Assembly: GCA_023702235.1 (NCBI GenBank)
Contig: JAMQCR010000001.1
Span: forward strand, 992,001 to 1,056,000
Length of the DNA stretch: 64,000 nucleotides
Source of the DNA: Neobacillus pocheonensis
GTDB lineage: Bacteria > Bacillota > Bacilli > Bacillales > Cytobacillaceae
Reading direction: 5' to 3'
Positions within the stretch are counted from its first letter, which is position 1; each line of letters starts with the position of its first letter. The position numbers were made by a program, and so were the translations under genes. Below the pieces are notes generated by a model. That model was not told the DNA's origin. It did not search any database and saw nothing but the letters and a program-made list of their open reading frames with translations. Positions 9,364 to 19,398 of the stretch are shown piece by piece.

Positions 9364-10507
9364 GTGGAGTTTACCTGTAGTTCTTATCATAGCTACTGTC
9401 TTAATTGTTGGCTGTGTCGAACGAAAGCAGCTAGAAAATTTAGGACTCATTACCGCAGCTGGATTCGATATGGAAAAACAAAATAAAATTAAAGGAACAG
9501 TGGTCATCCATAAATTTGATCCAATAGCCCAGAATATGACTAAGGTGATCGCTGATATAGCCCACACAAGCAGAGGGCTAAGGCAAAAGCAAAATCTCGA
9601 GTCCAATCAAAAGCTTGTTACTGGTCAGCTGCGAATCGCTGTCTATAGCAAAGAGCTTGCAGAAAAAGGAATTATTCAGCTTGTTGATACATTAAATCGT
9701 GATTCTACGGTCGGGAACATGGTTTATTTAACAGTTGCGGACGGCTCTGCTTCTTCCATTATGAAGATTGACCTAAAAACTCCTACTTCCATTAATCTTG
9801 GCACATACTTATATAACTTAATCAAACAAAATGTCGATGGAGAACAAATTATTTCTCCAACACTGCAGGAATTTAACCGTAACTATAATGATACTGGAAA
9901 AGACCCCGTACTCCCGATCCTAAAAATCAAGAAAAACGATGTCATCATATCAGGTTTGGCACTTTTTAACGATGATCGGATGATCGATGTATTAAAACCA
10001 GAAAAGCTTTTCTTTCTAAAAATACTAATCGATAAATATAAAGCAGGGACAAAGGAAATCGGTTTTAACCGTGGTCACTTTGAAAAAATCATTTTGAAAA
10101 GTGCTTTCCAAAAAGAAAGGCATGTTTACAATAAATTATATATATCATTTGATAATATACAAACTAATTCAAGGATAAAATTAATAGATATGAAAAATCT
10201 TCGTTTTAGAGTCGATGTAAAGCTTAACTCAAGATTATTGGAAGCAACAGAGCCATTAGATTTAGGAAACCCAGAAGCAGTAAAATTAATTGAAAAAGAA
10301 ATTAACAAAGCAGTAAAAAAAGATATTGTGGACCTACTCAATCATTTTCAGAAGCTTGAAGTTGATCCTGTAGGTTTTGGGAATGAATATCAAGCTCATT
10401 ATCGAGGTAAAATTCCCACAACTGAGGAATGGAAACAAAAATACAAGCACGCTAAATTTGATGTCGTAGTGGAAAACAAAATCGTCCAAACAGGTGTCAT
10501 TGATTAA
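9347..10507 (+). CDS. GerC-type germinant receptor lipoprotein
   Basis: A 386-residue lipoprotein. The GTG at 9347 (reading HRYHKWSLPVVLIIATVLIV then GC) is chosen because AGGAGG lies at 9331-9336 and the lipobox LIVGC falls right after one hydrophobic helix; an upstream TTG would spoil the signal peptide. The rest fits Ger(x)C proteins: CVERKQLENLGLITAAGFD at the mature N-terminus and a C-terminal domain ending near KLEVDPVGFGNEYQ. It is anchored to the outer face of the inner spore membrane and partners the A and B subunits encoded upstream. Confidence 0.92.
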   Translation: MHRYHKWSLPVVLIIATVLIVGCVERKQLENLGLITAAGFDMEKQNKIKGTVVIHKFDPIAQNMTKVIADIAHTSRGLRQKQNLESNQKLVTGQLRIAVYSKELAEKGIIQLVDTLNRDSTVGNMVYLTVADGSASSIMKIDLKTPTSINLGTYLYNLIKQNVDGEQIISPTLQEFNRNYNDTGKDPVLPILKIKKNDVIISGLALFNDDRMIDVLKPEKLFFLKILIDKYKAGTKEIGFNRGHFEKIILKSAFQKERHVYNKLYISFDNIQTNSRIKLIDMKNLRFRVDVKLNSRLLEATEPLDLGNPEAVKLIEKEINKAVKKDIVDLLNHFQKLEVDPVGFGNEYQAHYRGKIPTTEEWKQKYKHAKFDVVVENKIVQTGVID

Positions 10508-10586
10508 AAAACTGTTTACTTTCTTCTTTTTCATATCTTTGTTAAAATATTCATGGAATGGAAAAGAAAAAGGCTCGGGTGATATT

Positions 10587-11164
10587 ATGAAGTTTCGGAA
10601 TTTGTTTTTGTTGTTAGTTGTAAGCACGATATTATTATCCGCTTGTGGACAAAAAGGAATTAAGGATGCAACCAACTGGCCAGTTAGGGATTTTACAGCA
10701 ACAAATCAGGATAAAAAGTCTTTTGGATTGAAAGATTTAAAAGGGAAAATTTGGATATCCAATTTTATGTATACGAGCTGTACAGATGTTTGTTTACCAA
10801 TGACCGCTAATATGACCAAGCTGCAAAAAAAGGTTAAAGATGAAACCTAAAAAATGTCGAGTTCATCTCTTTTAGCGTGGATCCAAAAGTAGATACACCC
10901 AAAGTGTTAACGAAATTTGCGAATCAGTTCCACGTGGATTTTAAAAATTGGACCTTTTTAACTGGATATTCTCAAGATTTTATTGAAAACTTTGCATTGA
11001 AGGATTACAAAGCACTTGTGAAAAAACCCGAAACGGGTAATCAGGTCATCCATGGAACCTCCATTTATTTAGTTGGACCAGATGGGAAAATAAAAAAATC
11101 CTATAGCGGATTGAATGATATTCCCTTTGATGAAATTATGAGCGATATTAAAGCATTGGAATAG
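10587..11164 (+). pseudogene. ypmQ: Sco/SenC copper metallochaperone, one frameshift
   Basis: The corrected protein has about 192 residues. It starts MKFRNLFLLLVVSTILLSAC, a lipoprotein signal with Cys in the lipobox, followed by a thioredoxin-like fold with the Cu-binding motif TSCTDVC and the distant ligand His in VIHGTSIYLVGPDG. Sco proteins (YpmQ in B. subtilis) deliver copper to the CuA centre of cytochrome c oxidase outside the membrane. The frame breaks near 10847 in an A-run; adding one A gives KDENLKNVEFISFSVDPK. It lies just upstream of a YpmS-like gene, as in the ypm cluster. All key residues remain, so a sequencing slip is likely. Confidence 0.85.
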
Positions 11165-11184
11165 TAAAGAGGAGTAATGCTTTT

Positions 11185-11763
11185 ATGAAAAACAAATGGA
11201 AAAGGGGATTCCTGCTTTTATTGGGAATAGACCTTTTAATTGTTGTTATCATTTTATCGATGATTTTGATTCCATCAGCAAATAACAAGGAAATGATTAA
11301 AAGTGGTCCGACCGGTGATAATGTTTCCTTTCATGTAAAATCAAATAAAAACGATCTTAATCAGCTCATAAATCATTATTTAAAAACAGAAGCTGCCAAT
11401 TCTCCGATTGATTATCATGTCCATTTGGGAAATGAAGTGGAATTATACGGAGTTTTGCCGTTCATTAGTGACACCTTGAATATGAAGCTTACCCTTGAAC
11501 CAGAAGCACTTCAAAACGGTGACTTGGTGTTAAAGCAAAAATCGATATCAATCGGCAGTCTCCAGTTGCCTGTTTCCTATGTCCTCCAATTTATCAGTGA
11601 AAATTATAAACTCCCTAAAGGCGTCGTCATTCAGCCAAATGATCAGCTTATCTATATTAATATGCAGCAATTGAATTTGAAAAGTAATATAAAAATTAAA
11701 GTAAACAAGTTTGATTTAAAAAAGGATGACATTGCTTTTACAATTTTAGTTCCAGTAAAATAA
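11185..11763 (+). CDS. ypmS: YpmS-like DUF2140 protein
   Basis: A 192-residue protein with one N-terminal membrane helix (residues about 10-30, LLLLGIDLLIVVIILSMILI) and an extracytoplasmic beta-rich domain, containing INHYLKTEA, VELYGVLPF and LPKGVVIQPNDQ. This fits the DUF2140/YpmS family of unknown function. It starts 20 bases after the Sco gene with a GAGGAG-type site and is closed by a terminator, so the two are probably co-transcribed. Confidence 0.75.
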   Translation: MKNKWKRGFLLLLGIDLLIVVIILSMILIPSANNKEMIKSGPTGDNVSFHVKSNKNDLNQLINHYLKTEAANSPIDYHVHLGNEVELYGVLPFISDTLNMKLTLEPEALQNGDLVLKQKSISIGSLQLPVSYVLQFISENYKLPKGVVIQPNDQLIYINMQQLNLKSNIKIKVNKFDLKKDDIAFTILVPVK

Positions 11764-11793
11764 GGTGCCTTCATTGCACCTTATATTTTTTTC
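11762..11793 (+). terminator. Rho-independent terminator
   Basis: AAGGTGC pairs with GCACCTT, followed by ATATTTTTT. It closes the sco-ypmS unit. Confidence 0.85.
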
Positions 11794-11842
11794 TAAATTC
11801 AAAAAAGACTGAGAAATATGGATCCCAGTCGAGACTCGGTAT

Positions 11843-12595
11843 TCAATCTTTTAAGATGATTGCTTCTAGGTCGGGTTTCTCCTTGGATGAGCCAAGAAAC
11901 ACAATTGTGTACGTTTCATTTGCCTTAAATTGTATTTTGGGCATTGGTAGGATAATATTCCTAGTGCCTACTTCTCTAGTTTCAAGATCTACGGTCATTG
12001 GGGTTAGTCCTAAATATTCTGTTGCCTGTTTGTAAGAGACATGTGGAAATATTACGTCACGATCCTTTACGGCAATATCCATTGGATGTGTATCATGTGA
12101 TAAATGTATAAAACGAACTTTTGCTTCATTCATAGGTACTTCAGGATGATTTTGGTAAACAAGTAGACGCATTTTTTTACTATGATCAATTGTTGCTAAC
12201 GTATACGATTTTCCAGGTTCAATACTAATATTTTTGTTTAAGATACTATCTACCATATTTCCTGCTGGATAGATATCAAAATGATATTTACCAGCTTTTA
12301 AAGCTAGAAAATCGCTAACTTGTTTAAATGGCAGGTCTTTTAGCATCCTCCTTCCATTAATATAAACGTCAATGTTTATGGCATCGTGGGAAGTATGGAG
12401 AACTCTAACCCTCGCTTCCTCCTGAATGGATGCGACATGAACACGCATGGAATAATTCGCTTTATTCATGTATTTAAAGTGTTTTAAATAGTAATGTATG
12501 TGTAAGTTTGGGTTTGAATATTTATAAAATTGGGCTAATAGATCATATATTGCGGCTTTTTGAAGATAATCAGAATGAGTTCTTTTTTCCGACAT
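11843..12595 (-). CDS. DUF4397-domain protein
   Basis: A 250-residue protein with an N-terminal helical part (residues 1-50) and two copies of a DUF4397-type beta-sandwich. Copy one has ARVRVLHTSHDAINIDVYIN and YTLATIDHSKKMRLLVY; copy two has AKVRFIHLSHDTHPMDIAV and YTIVFLGSSKEKPDLEAI. No signal peptide is visible although many DUF4397 proteins are exported. The ATG follows a GGAG-type site. Function is unknown. It faces the ypmS-like gene and diverges from msrA. Confidence 0.8.
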   Translation of the reverse strand: MSEKRTHSDYLQKAAIYDLLAQFYKYSNPNLHIHYYLKHFKYMNKANYSMRVHVASIQEEARVRVLHTSHDAINIDVYINGRRMLKDLPFKQVSDFLALKAGKYHFDIYPAGNMVDSILNKNISIEPGKSYTLATIDHSKKMRLLVYQNHPEVPMNEAKVRFIHLSHDTHPMDIAVKDRDVIFPHVSYKQATEYLGLTPMTVDLETREVGTRNIILPMPKIQFKANETYTIVFLGSSKEKPDLEAIILKD

Positions 12596-12754
12596 AAACT
12601 CCGCTCCTATTCTCTGGTTTACAACATAATCTATTCAGACTAGGGTAGGTAGGTGCCTAATAAATAACAACCTTGTATTTGAATTTTGTAATTTTATTTT
12701 TATGAAAACATTCTGTATACTAGGGTTAAAAGTGTATGATTTTGAGGTGGAAAC

Positions 12755-13297
12755 ATGGAAAAAAACGAACGAATTGCAACCTTTGCCGGCGGCTGTTTTT
12801 GGTGTATGGTAAAGCCATTTGATGAACAACCGGGAATTATTAAGGTTGTTTCCGGATATACAGGGGGCACAGTTGAAAATCCTACGTACCAGCAGGTTTG
12901 TTCCGATACAACCGGACATTATGAAGCCGTCCAAATTACCTATAATCCTGCGACTTTTTCCTATGAAAAATTGCTTGAATTATTTTGGCAGCAAATTGAC
13001 CCAACCGACCCAGGGGGACAATTTTATGACCGCGGTCAATCCTATCAAACAGCGATTTTTTATCATGATGAGACACAAAAAAGACTTGCGGAGGAATCAA
13101 AACAAAAATTGCAGGAAAGTGGACGGTTCAATAAACCGATTGTCACTCCCATCATTCCTGCAAAGACATTTTATCCAGCAGAGGAGTATCATCAGCATTA
13201 CTATAAGAAGAATCGCGCCCACTATGAGTCCTATCATATAGGTTCTGGCCGGTCTGGTTTTAGACAAAAGCATTGGGAGGGAGAACATGAATATTAA
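12755..13297 (+). CDS. msrA: Peptide-methionine (S)-S-oxide reductase MsrA
   Basis: A 180-residue protein with the catalytic motif GCFWC near residue 13 (the first Cys is the nucleophile), plus [19 protein letters not shown] and [11 protein letters not shown], all standard for MsrA. It reduces the S-epimer of methionine sulfoxide in the cytosol using thioredoxin. The start codon is preceded by GAGGTGG. It overlaps msrB by 11 bases, so the two repair enzymes are made together. A likely -10 (TATACT, 12715-12720) lies upstream. Confidence 0.95.
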   Translation: MEKNERIATFAGGCFWCMVKPFDEQPGIIKVVSGYTGGTVENPTYQQVCSDTTGHYEAVQITYNPATFSYEKLLELFWQQIDPTDPGGQFYDRGQSYQTAIFYHDETQKRLAEESKQKLQESGRFNKPIVTPIIPAKTFYPAEEYHQHYYKKNRAHYESYHIGSGRSGFRQKHWEGEHEY

Positions 13298-13724
13298 AGA
13301 TTTAACGCAGTTAAAGAAGGACTTAAATCCGATGCAATATGAGGTGACACAAAACAATGCCACTGAGCCTCCATTTAAAAATGAATTTTGGAATGAAAGC
13401 CGTGAAGGTATATACGTGGATATTGTCTCAGGGAAACCTTTGTTTAGCTCGCTAGATAAATTTGATGCCGGATGTGGCTGGCCAAGCTTTACAAAGCCGA
13501 TTCAAGAAGAAGAGGTAATTGAAAAAGATGATAACAGCCATTTTATGATTCGGACCGAAGTAAGAAGCAAAACGGCTGATTCCCATCTTGGGCATGTTTT
13601 TAACGACGGCCCCAATCCAACGGGCTTGCGTTATTGCATTAACTCCGCAGCACTGAGGTTTGTACCAAAAGAAAAGCTGAAAGAGAAAGGCTACGGAGAA
13701 TATCTAAGTCTTTTTGAAAAATAA
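13287..13724 (+). CDS. msrB: Peptide-methionine (R)-S-oxide reductase MsrB
   Basis: A 145-residue MsrB with the substrate-binding [10 protein letters not shown] motif, [11 protein letters not shown], and the catalytic Cys in [11 protein letters not shown]. The two CxxC zinc motifs of some MsrB proteins are absent, as in other Bacillus members. It reduces the R-epimer of methionine sulfoxide and pairs with MsrA encoded just upstream (overlapping). A strong terminator follows. Confidence 0.95.
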   Translation: MNIKDLTQLKKDLNPMQYEVTQNNATEPPFKNEFWNESREGIYVDIVSGKPLFSSLDKFDAGCGWPSFTKPIQEEEVIEKDDNSHFMIRTEVRSKTADSHLGHVFNDGPNPTGLRYCINSAALRFVPKEKLKEKGYGEYLSLFEK

Positions 13725-13738
13725 AACCTATTAGAAGA

Positions 13739-13764
13739 AAGCCGCCCAGTGCGGCTTTTTTTTA
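13739..13764 (+). terminator. Rho-independent terminator after msrAB
   Basis: AAGCCGC-ccagt-GCGGCTT followed by a T-run of eight. Confidence 0.9.
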
Positions 13765-13863
13765 TTCCCCTTTAAGCTTTTCAAAAATAACGAAAGAATC
13801 AAAAAAACCTTTCATACAATTTACTAATGGCCTGACTTATTCTGATAAGGAAGTGGTGTAACT

Positions 13864-15222
13864 GTGGAACAATCGTTTCTAATTAAACCAATGCTCGATG
13901 AAACATATCCGGTTATAGATTATGGTAAAGGAGTCTATTTATTTGATATCGAGGGAAAAAAATACTTTGATGCCGCTTCAGGAGCAGTCACAGCAAATAT
14001 AGGTCATGGGGTGCCGGAGATTATTGAGGCAATGAACGAACAAGCAAAAAAAGTTTCTTTCGTATATCGGTCGCAATTTACTAGTGAAGCAGCTGAAAAG
14101 TTAGCCCATAAAATTGCCGAAATAACACCTGGCGACCTAAATTGGTGCTTTTTTGTCAACAGTGGTTCTGAAGCAACAGAAACCACAATGAAAATGGCCA
14201 TTCAATACTGGCAGGAAAAAGGAATCCAAACGAAAACGAAGGTGTTATCGAGATGGGTTAGTTACCATGGAATTACTTTGGGGGCTCTCTCAATGTCTGG
14301 CCATCAAGGCAGGAGATCGAGATTTGTACCGCTATTAGAGGATTTTCCTACCCTTCATCCCCCGTATTGCTACCGTTGCCCATATAAACTAGAAGCACCT
14401 TCATGCGGCCATTTATGCGCACTTGAGTTGGAAACAGCGATTAACCGTATTGGAGCGGATAAAATTGCCGCTTTTATTGCCGAACCGGTAATTGGAGCAG
14501 CAGGAGGAGCAATTGCACCTCCGAAGGATTATTTTAAAGTGATTAAAAAAATCTGTGAGGATCATGACATTCTGTTTATAGCCGATGAGGTGATGACCGG
14601 GTTTGGACGGACGGGCACGATGCTTGCATGTGAACAGTGGGGTATCATCCCTGATATTGTTGCATTAGGTAAAGGGATGGGAGCCGGATATGCACCGATA
14701 GCAGCAGCCCTCGCAAGCGAAAAAATCATGGCGCCTATTTTGGCAGGGAGTAAATCAGTCATGAGTGGCCATACATTAAGTGCCAATCCCCAATCGTGTG
14801 CCGTTTCCTTAGCCGTACTCGAATACGTTGAAAGAAACGAGATTATGAAGGATGTTGAATGTAAGGGTGTTTATCTAAGAAACCAGCTTGATAAGCTAAA
14901 AAATCAATTTTCGTTTATCGGTGATGTTCGCGGAAAAGGCTTGTTGCTCGGTATCGAATTTGTCGAGGATCGTGACAGCAAAAAACCATTTTCCAGAAAA
15001 GCATCGATTACTAAAAAAATAGTTTCCATTGCAAAGGAAAAAGGATTGCTTGTTTATCCTGCCGGAGCTGGAATTGACGGTGTTAATGGTGATTCGATTA
15101 TTATATCTCCCCCATTAACGATTACCAAAAGGGAGATCGAAGAACTAGCTTTACTTTTAAAAGAATCATTAGAAGCCTTATCGTCCTATCTGAAGGATGA
15201 TGGTATGGACGGGGGGGTGTAA
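13864..15222 (+). CDS. yodT: Class III aminotransferase, YodT-like
   Basis: A 452-residue PLP enzyme of aminotransferase class III. It shows the NSGSEATE phosphate-binding segment, DEVMTGFGRTG (the Asp pairs with PLP nitrogen), and the Schiff-base Lys in ALGKGMGAGY. GTG start with AAGGA 11 bases upstream. It heads a tightly packed series with CoA-transferase, deacetylase and another aminotransferase, the order of the Bacillus yodT-S-R-Q genes. My inference is that it removes the 3-amino group from N-acetyl-beta-lysine to give a 3-oxo acid. A CxxC-x-CGHLC-like Cys cluster (CYRCPYKLEAPSCGHLC) in the middle is a notable extra. Family is sure, substrate is not. Confidence 0.88.
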   Translation: MEQSFLIKPMLDETYPVIDYGKGVYLFDIEGKKYFDAASGAVTANIGHGVPEIIEAMNEQAKKVSFVYRSQFTSEAAEKLAHKIAEITPGDLNWCFFVNSGSEATETTMKMAIQYWQEKGIQTKTKVLSRWVSYHGITLGALSMSGHQGRRSRFVPLLEDFPTLHPPYCYRCPYKLEAPSCGHLCALELETAINRIGADKIAAFIAEPVIGAAGGAIAPPKDYFKVIKKICEDHDILFIADEVMTGFGRTGTMLACEQWGIIPDIVALGKGMGAGYAPIAAALASEKIMAPILAGSKSVMSGHTLSANPQSCAVSLAVLEYVERNEIMKDVECKGVYLRNQLDKLKNQFSFIGDVRGKGLLLGIEFVEDRDSKKPFSRKASITKKIVSIAKEKGLLVYPAGAGIDGVNGDSIIISPPLTITKREIEELALLLKESLEALSSYLKDDGMDGGV

Positions 15223-15915
15223 ATGGAAAATCCGTTCGGGAAAATTACTACATTAGAAAAAGTTTTGCATTTTTTTCATGACAGGATGACCTTGATGTTC
15301 GGAGGATTTGGCGGTGTTGGATCCCCGCCGACATTAATTGATGGAATTCTTGAAAAAGGAATTTGTGATATCACACTAATCGGAAATGATACCGGTTTTC
15401 CGCATATTGGCATTGGTAAATTAGTAAGTCAGGAAAGAGCTATTAAGGTCATTGCCTCACATATTGGTTCAAACCCTATTGCAGGCCAGTTAATGCATGC
15501 TGGAAAGCTTGAGGTTGAGTTTTCACCCCAAGGGATCTTAGCTGAAAGAATTCGAGCAGGCGGTGTGGGGCTGCCGGCAATTTTATCCGAAATCGGGATG
15601 GACAATGAGCTGGTTTCAAAGAATAAACCCCATTTTCAACTGAATGGGAAGGATTATCTTGTTGAAACAGCCTTAACGGCTGATGTGGCAATTGTCTATG
15701 CCAAAAAGGCTGATGCATATGGAAATTTAATCTATGACAAAAGTGCCCGAAATACGAATCCGCTTGTTGCCATGGCAGGAGATTTAACCATTGTGGAGGT
15801 TGAAGAAATTGTTCCAATTGGCAGTCTCAACCCCGAAGTAATCATGACCCCTGGAGTATTCGTTGACTATATTATTCCTTCTAAGGGGGTGAATTGGAAA
15901 TGGGCATGGGAGTAG
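15223..15915 (+). CDS. yodS: 3-oxoacid CoA-transferase subunit A, YodS-like
   Basis: A 230-residue subunit A of family I CoA-transferases: MTLMFGGFGGVGSPPTLIDG near the start, then LTLIGNDTG-type segment and EFSPQGILAERIRAGGVGLP. It abuts yodT (no gap) and overlaps yodR by about 16 bases, fitting an equimolar A/B enzyme. Such enzymes move CoA from a donor such as succinyl- or acetyl-CoA to a short 3-oxo acid. In this cluster the acceptor may be 6-acetamido-3-oxohexanoate (inference). Confidence 0.9.
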   Translation: MENPFGKITTLEKVLHFFHDRMTLMFGGFGGVGSPPTLIDGILEKGICDITLIGNDTGFPHIGIGKLVSQERAIKVIASHIGSNPIAGQLMHAGKLEVEFSPQGILAERIRAGGVGLPAILSEIGMDNELVSKNKPHFQLNGKDYLVETALTADVAIVYAKKADAYGNLIYDKSARNTNPLVAMAGDLTIVEVEEIVPIGSLNPEVIMTPGVFVDYIIPSKGVNWKWAWE

Positions 15916-16565
15916 ATATCCGTAATCGTTTGGCAAGGAGAGCAGCGGAAGAAATCCACAATGGAATGGTCGTAAATCTCGGCATTGGGATTCCTTCCCT
16001 TGTTCCCAACCATTTATCAAAAGAAATAATGGTTATGTTTCATGCTGAAAACGGCATTACCGGTATGGGACCAAGTCCTGAAAAAGGGGAAGAGGATGAA
16101 AATTTATGCAATGCTGGGGGATATCCTGTCACGCTAGGCCGAGGGGGTTCTTACTGTGACAGTGCAGTTGCATTTGGAATGATTCGGAGGGGCAGAGTGG
16201 ATATTACCATTTTAGGCTCGCTTCAGGTCAGCCAATACGGGGATCTTGCCAATTGGATTGTCCCTGGGAAAAAAGTTCCTGGAATGGGTGGGGCAATGGA
16301 ACTGGCGCAAAAGGCAAAAAAGGTCATCGTCTTAATGAATCATTGTGATAAACAAGGGAATTCAAAAATCGTACCACGCTGTACCTTCCCTTTAACAACT
16401 AAAGCCTGTGTGGATCTCATTGTGACAGAATTAGCTATTTTTCAAGTCAAATCACAAGGATTACTTTTAACGGAATTATTTGCACCATATGATTTGGGAG
16501 ATGTCGTTAAAAAAACGGATTGTGAATTTATGATTAGTGAAAATGTTAGGCGAATCCCTTATTAA
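15900..16565 (+). CDS. yodR: 3-oxoacid CoA-transferase subunit B, YodR-like
   Basis: A 221-residue subunit B with the catalytic Glu in HAENGITGMGP and the conserved GGYPVTLGRGGSYCDSAVAF segment. The ATG at 15900 is preferred because AAGGGGG at 15883-15889 lies 10 bases upstream; a TTG at 15894 is too close. The start lies inside yodS, so translation is coupled. Together with subunit A it forms the CoA-transferase of this lysine-related operon. Confidence 0.9.
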   Translation: MGMGVDIRNRLARRAAEEIHNGMVVNLGIGIPSLVPNHLSKEIMVMFHAENGITGMGPSPEKGEEDENLCNAGGYPVTLGRGGSYCDSAVAFGMIRRGRVDITILGSLQVSQYGDLANWIVPGKKVPGMGGAMELAQKAKKVIVLMNHCDKQGNSKIVPRCTFPLTTKACVDLIVTELAIFQVKSQGLLLTELFAPYDLGDVVKKTDCEFMISENVRRIPY

Positions 16566-16597
16566 TACTTTCATCATGCCCTTAAGGAGTGAATCTG

Positions 16598-17865
16598 TTG
16601 GAGAAGAAAGAAATTCGCATCAAGCAATGGCTGAAGGAGAATCGAGCTAGAGGGGCAAGGCTTTTACAAATACTAGTGAGAGAAAACAGTACAAGGGGAA
16701 ATGAGAGTAGTGCCCAAGCGATTATTATTGAAAAATGTCGGCAGCTTGGTTTAATACTTGATATTTGGGAAATTGGTGGAGATGAGCTTAAAGAACACTC
16801 AGCTTTTTGTTGTGACCGTCAAAGCTTTGAAGGAAACCCCAACTTGGTAGCAGTATTAAAGGGTTCGGGTGGCGGAAAATCGATTATTTTAAATGGTCAT
16901 ATTGATGTAGTCCCAGTTGGTGATGAAAAGAATTGGGAGCATGACCCATTTAGCGGCCAGATTGAGTGCGGTAAACTATACGGTCGAGGAGCAACAGATA
17001 TGAAGGGTGGAAGTGTTGCGTTGTTACTGGCAATCGAATCATTGATTGCGACTGGTGTAAAGCTTAAAGGGGATGTTATTTTTCAAAGTGTCATTGAGGA
17101 AGAGAGCGGTGGTGCCGGAACACTCGCTGCTGTTTTACGGGGCTACCGTGCCGATGGCGCCATTATTCCTGAACCAACGAATTTAAAAATTTTCCCAAAG
17201 CAGCAGGGTTCCATGTGGTTTAGGATTACGGTTAAAGGCAGGGCTGCACATGGTGGAACAAGGTACGAGGGTGTAAGCGCTATTGAGAAATCACTCCTAG
17301 TCATTGAGAGATTACAACAATTAGAGAAAGATAGAAATGCAGCGATCAGCGATCCCCTTTTTGAAAAAATCCCTATTCCGATTCCAATCAATATTGGAAA
17401 AATTACAAGTGGTGAATGGCCATCTTCGGTTCCTGACCGGACGATTATAGAAGGAAGAATGGGGGTATCTCCAGAAGAAAAAATTGAAGCTGCACAAAGG
17501 GAAATGGTCGATAGCTTGCAGGAACTCAATGAAACCGATGAGTGGTTTAAAAAGAATCCACTTCAAATAGAATGGTTTGGAGGTAGATGGCTTCCAGGAA
17601 ATCTCGAAACCAACCATCCATTAATGAATGAACTTTCAAAAAGCTTCATAGAAATTAGGGGAGAAGCACCTATTATTGAAGCCAGCCCATGGGGCACAGA
17701 TGGTGGCATTCTCTCAAATATTGGTCATACTCCAGTTGTTGTTTTTGGACCGGGAATCACAGCAACGGCCATGATGCCAATGAACATATTAATCTTGAAG
17801 ATTTGTTTATTTCAAGTGAGATTATTGCTCTTACTTTAATGAAATGGTGTGAAGTGAATGAGTAA
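16598..17865 (+). pseudogene. yodQ: M20 deacetylase YodQ-like, frameshifted near C-terminus
   Basis: An M20 family metallohydrolase (ArgE/DapE type) of about 422 residues after correction. Metal and catalytic residues are present: LNGHIDVVPVGD, GRGATDMKGG, EEESGGAGT and the final His region. The frame breaks at a C-run near 17769: adding one C changes the tail to GPGITATAHDANEHINLEDL, which restores the conserved metal-binding His. TTG at 16598 is preferred, with AAGGAG 8 bases upstream. The corrected stop overlaps the next start as ATGAGTAA. It may deacetylate 4-acetamidobutyrate to GABA in this pathway (inference). The lesion would remove a metal ligand, so it is either fatal or an error. 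Confidence 0.83.
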
Positions 17866-19201
17866 GACAAAGAGATCCATTCAAATACGAACGGAAATTC
17901 CGGGTCCAAAGGCAAAAAATCTACTTGAAAGGAAATATAAGTGTATCCCAAAAGGACCGTTTAATACGATTCAAACCTTTGCAGTAAAAGGCGAGGGTGC
18001 CCTGGTCACAGATATCGACGGTAACATATTTATTGATTTTGCCGGTGCTATCGGTTCGCTAAATGTTGGTCATCGCCCACCCGGTGTGGTTGAAGCGCTT
18101 CACCGCCAAATTGATGCCTATCTTCATCCTTGTTTTCATGTGATGATGTATGAGCCTTATATTGAACTGGCAGAAACATTAAATCGCATTACCCCTGGGA
18201 GCCATGATAAGAAAACTTTCTTTTTAAATAGTGGTGCAGAGGCTGTTGAAAATGCGGTGAAAATAGCGAGAAAATATACAGGTAGAAAAGCAGTTATTTC
18301 CTTTGAACGAGGTTTTCATGGGCGCACTTATATGGCAATGTCATTAACGAGCAAAGTGAAACCGTACAAATATGAGTTTGGCCCTTTTGCTCCGGAGACG
18401 TATAAATGGCCGTATCCTTATTATTATCGCTCCGAATTTAACTCAACAGAACAATTAGATGATGCCCTTTTACAACGATTTGAGACCTTTTTCCAGGGCG
18501 AAGTCCCCCCTGAAGAAATTGCTGCCGTCATTATGGAGCCTGTCCAAGGGGAAGGCGGGTTTGTAATTCCATCACAACGTTTTGTTAAAGGTGTAAAGTC
18601 TCTTTGTGAAAAGCATGGCATCTTGTTTATTGCCGATGAAGTTCAAACAGGCTTTGGAAGAACAGGGAAGATGTTTGCTGTTGAACATTTTGATATCGTC
18701 CCGGACCTGATGACCATGTCAAAATCAATCGCTGCCGGACTGCCAATAAGTGCAGTAACGGGACGTTCAGAAATAATGGATGCTCCTAACATTGGAGAAA
18801 TAGGCGGCACATATGGAGGCAGTCCGCTTGGCTGTGTAGCGGCACTTGAAGTGGTGAAGGCAATTGAAGAAGGAAACCTTTTAGAACGTGCCCTCACAAT
18901 TGGGAAAGTTTTTCAAGAACGATTTAAAAACCATAAAACTATTTATCCTCAAATCGGTGATGTTCGCCAAATTGGTGCAATGTGCGCAATTGAATTAGTA
19001 AAGGATGTTGATTCCAAGACTCCTAATAAAGAGCTAGCCCTAAAAATTATTCAAGCCGCAAATCAAAATGGGCTTATGATTATGTCTGCTGGTTTATATG
19101 GCAATGTGATTCGATTATTAACCCCTCTTGTTATTACAGACGAACAACTTAACGAAGGCCTTGATGTTTTGGAAAAAGCCATCACCGTTTGTTGCCAATA
19201 G
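17858..19201 (+). CDS. GabT-like class III aminotransferase
   Basis: A 447-residue PLP aminotransferase close to 4-aminobutyrate or 5-aminovalerate aminotransferases: GAIGSLNVGHRPPGVVEA, FLNSGAEAVENAVKIARKYT, RGFHGRTYMAMSLT, IMEPVQGEGG, DEVQTGFGRTG and the PLP Lys in MSKSIAAGLP. It follows the deacetylase with overlapping codons. Bacillus subtilis yod clusters, as I recall them, lack this second aminotransferase. Here it could convert the GABA released upstream to succinate semialdehyde (inference). Confidence 0.88.
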   Translation: MSKTKRSIQIRTEIPGPKAKNLLERKYKCIPKGPFNTIQTFAVKGEGALVTDIDGNIFIDFAGAIGSLNVGHRPPGVVEALHRQIDAYLHPCFHVMMYEPYIELAETLNRITPGSHDKKTFFLNSGAEAVENAVKIARKYTGRKAVISFERGFHGRTYMAMSLTSKVKPYKYEFGPFAPETYKWPYPYYYRSEFNSTEQLDDALLQRFETFFQGEVPPEEIAAVIMEPVQGEGGFVIPSQRFVKGVKSLCEKHGILFIADEVQTGFGRTGKMFAVEHFDIVPDLMTMSKSIAAGLPISAVTGRSEIMDAPNIGEIGGTYGGSPLGCVAALEVVKAIEEGNLLERALTIGKVFQERFKNHKTIYPQIGDVRQIGAMCAIELVKDVDSKTPNKELALKIIQAANQNGLMIMSAGLYGNVIRLLTPLVITDEQLNEGLDVLEKAITVCCQ

Positions 19202-19332
19202 TAATGAGCATTACAAATAACCTTTCGGGTCGATAAAATGCTATGAGCGGCATGGGCAGGAAAGGTATTAAATATGCAGTTGAAGAAATGGCTGAGCTGA
19301 AGTTGATTAGTTTTAAGACCGATTAAAAGAAG

Positions 19333-19366
19333 ATGTCTGGCCGCTGGGCGGCTAGGCATTTTTTAA
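19333..19366 (+). terminator. Rho-independent terminator
   Basis: ATGTCTGGCCGC and CGGCTAGGCAT pair (with G-T pairs), followed by TTTTTT. It separates the aminotransferase from the acetyltransferase gene. Nothing else is seen in 19202-19332. Confidence 0.75.
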
Positions 19367-19398
19367 ACTACAAAAATTATCGAGAAGGAGAGGAGTCC

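Noticed and set aside
12635..12934. Minus-strand frame over the start of msrA
   Set aside because: Shadow of the msrA coding sequence.
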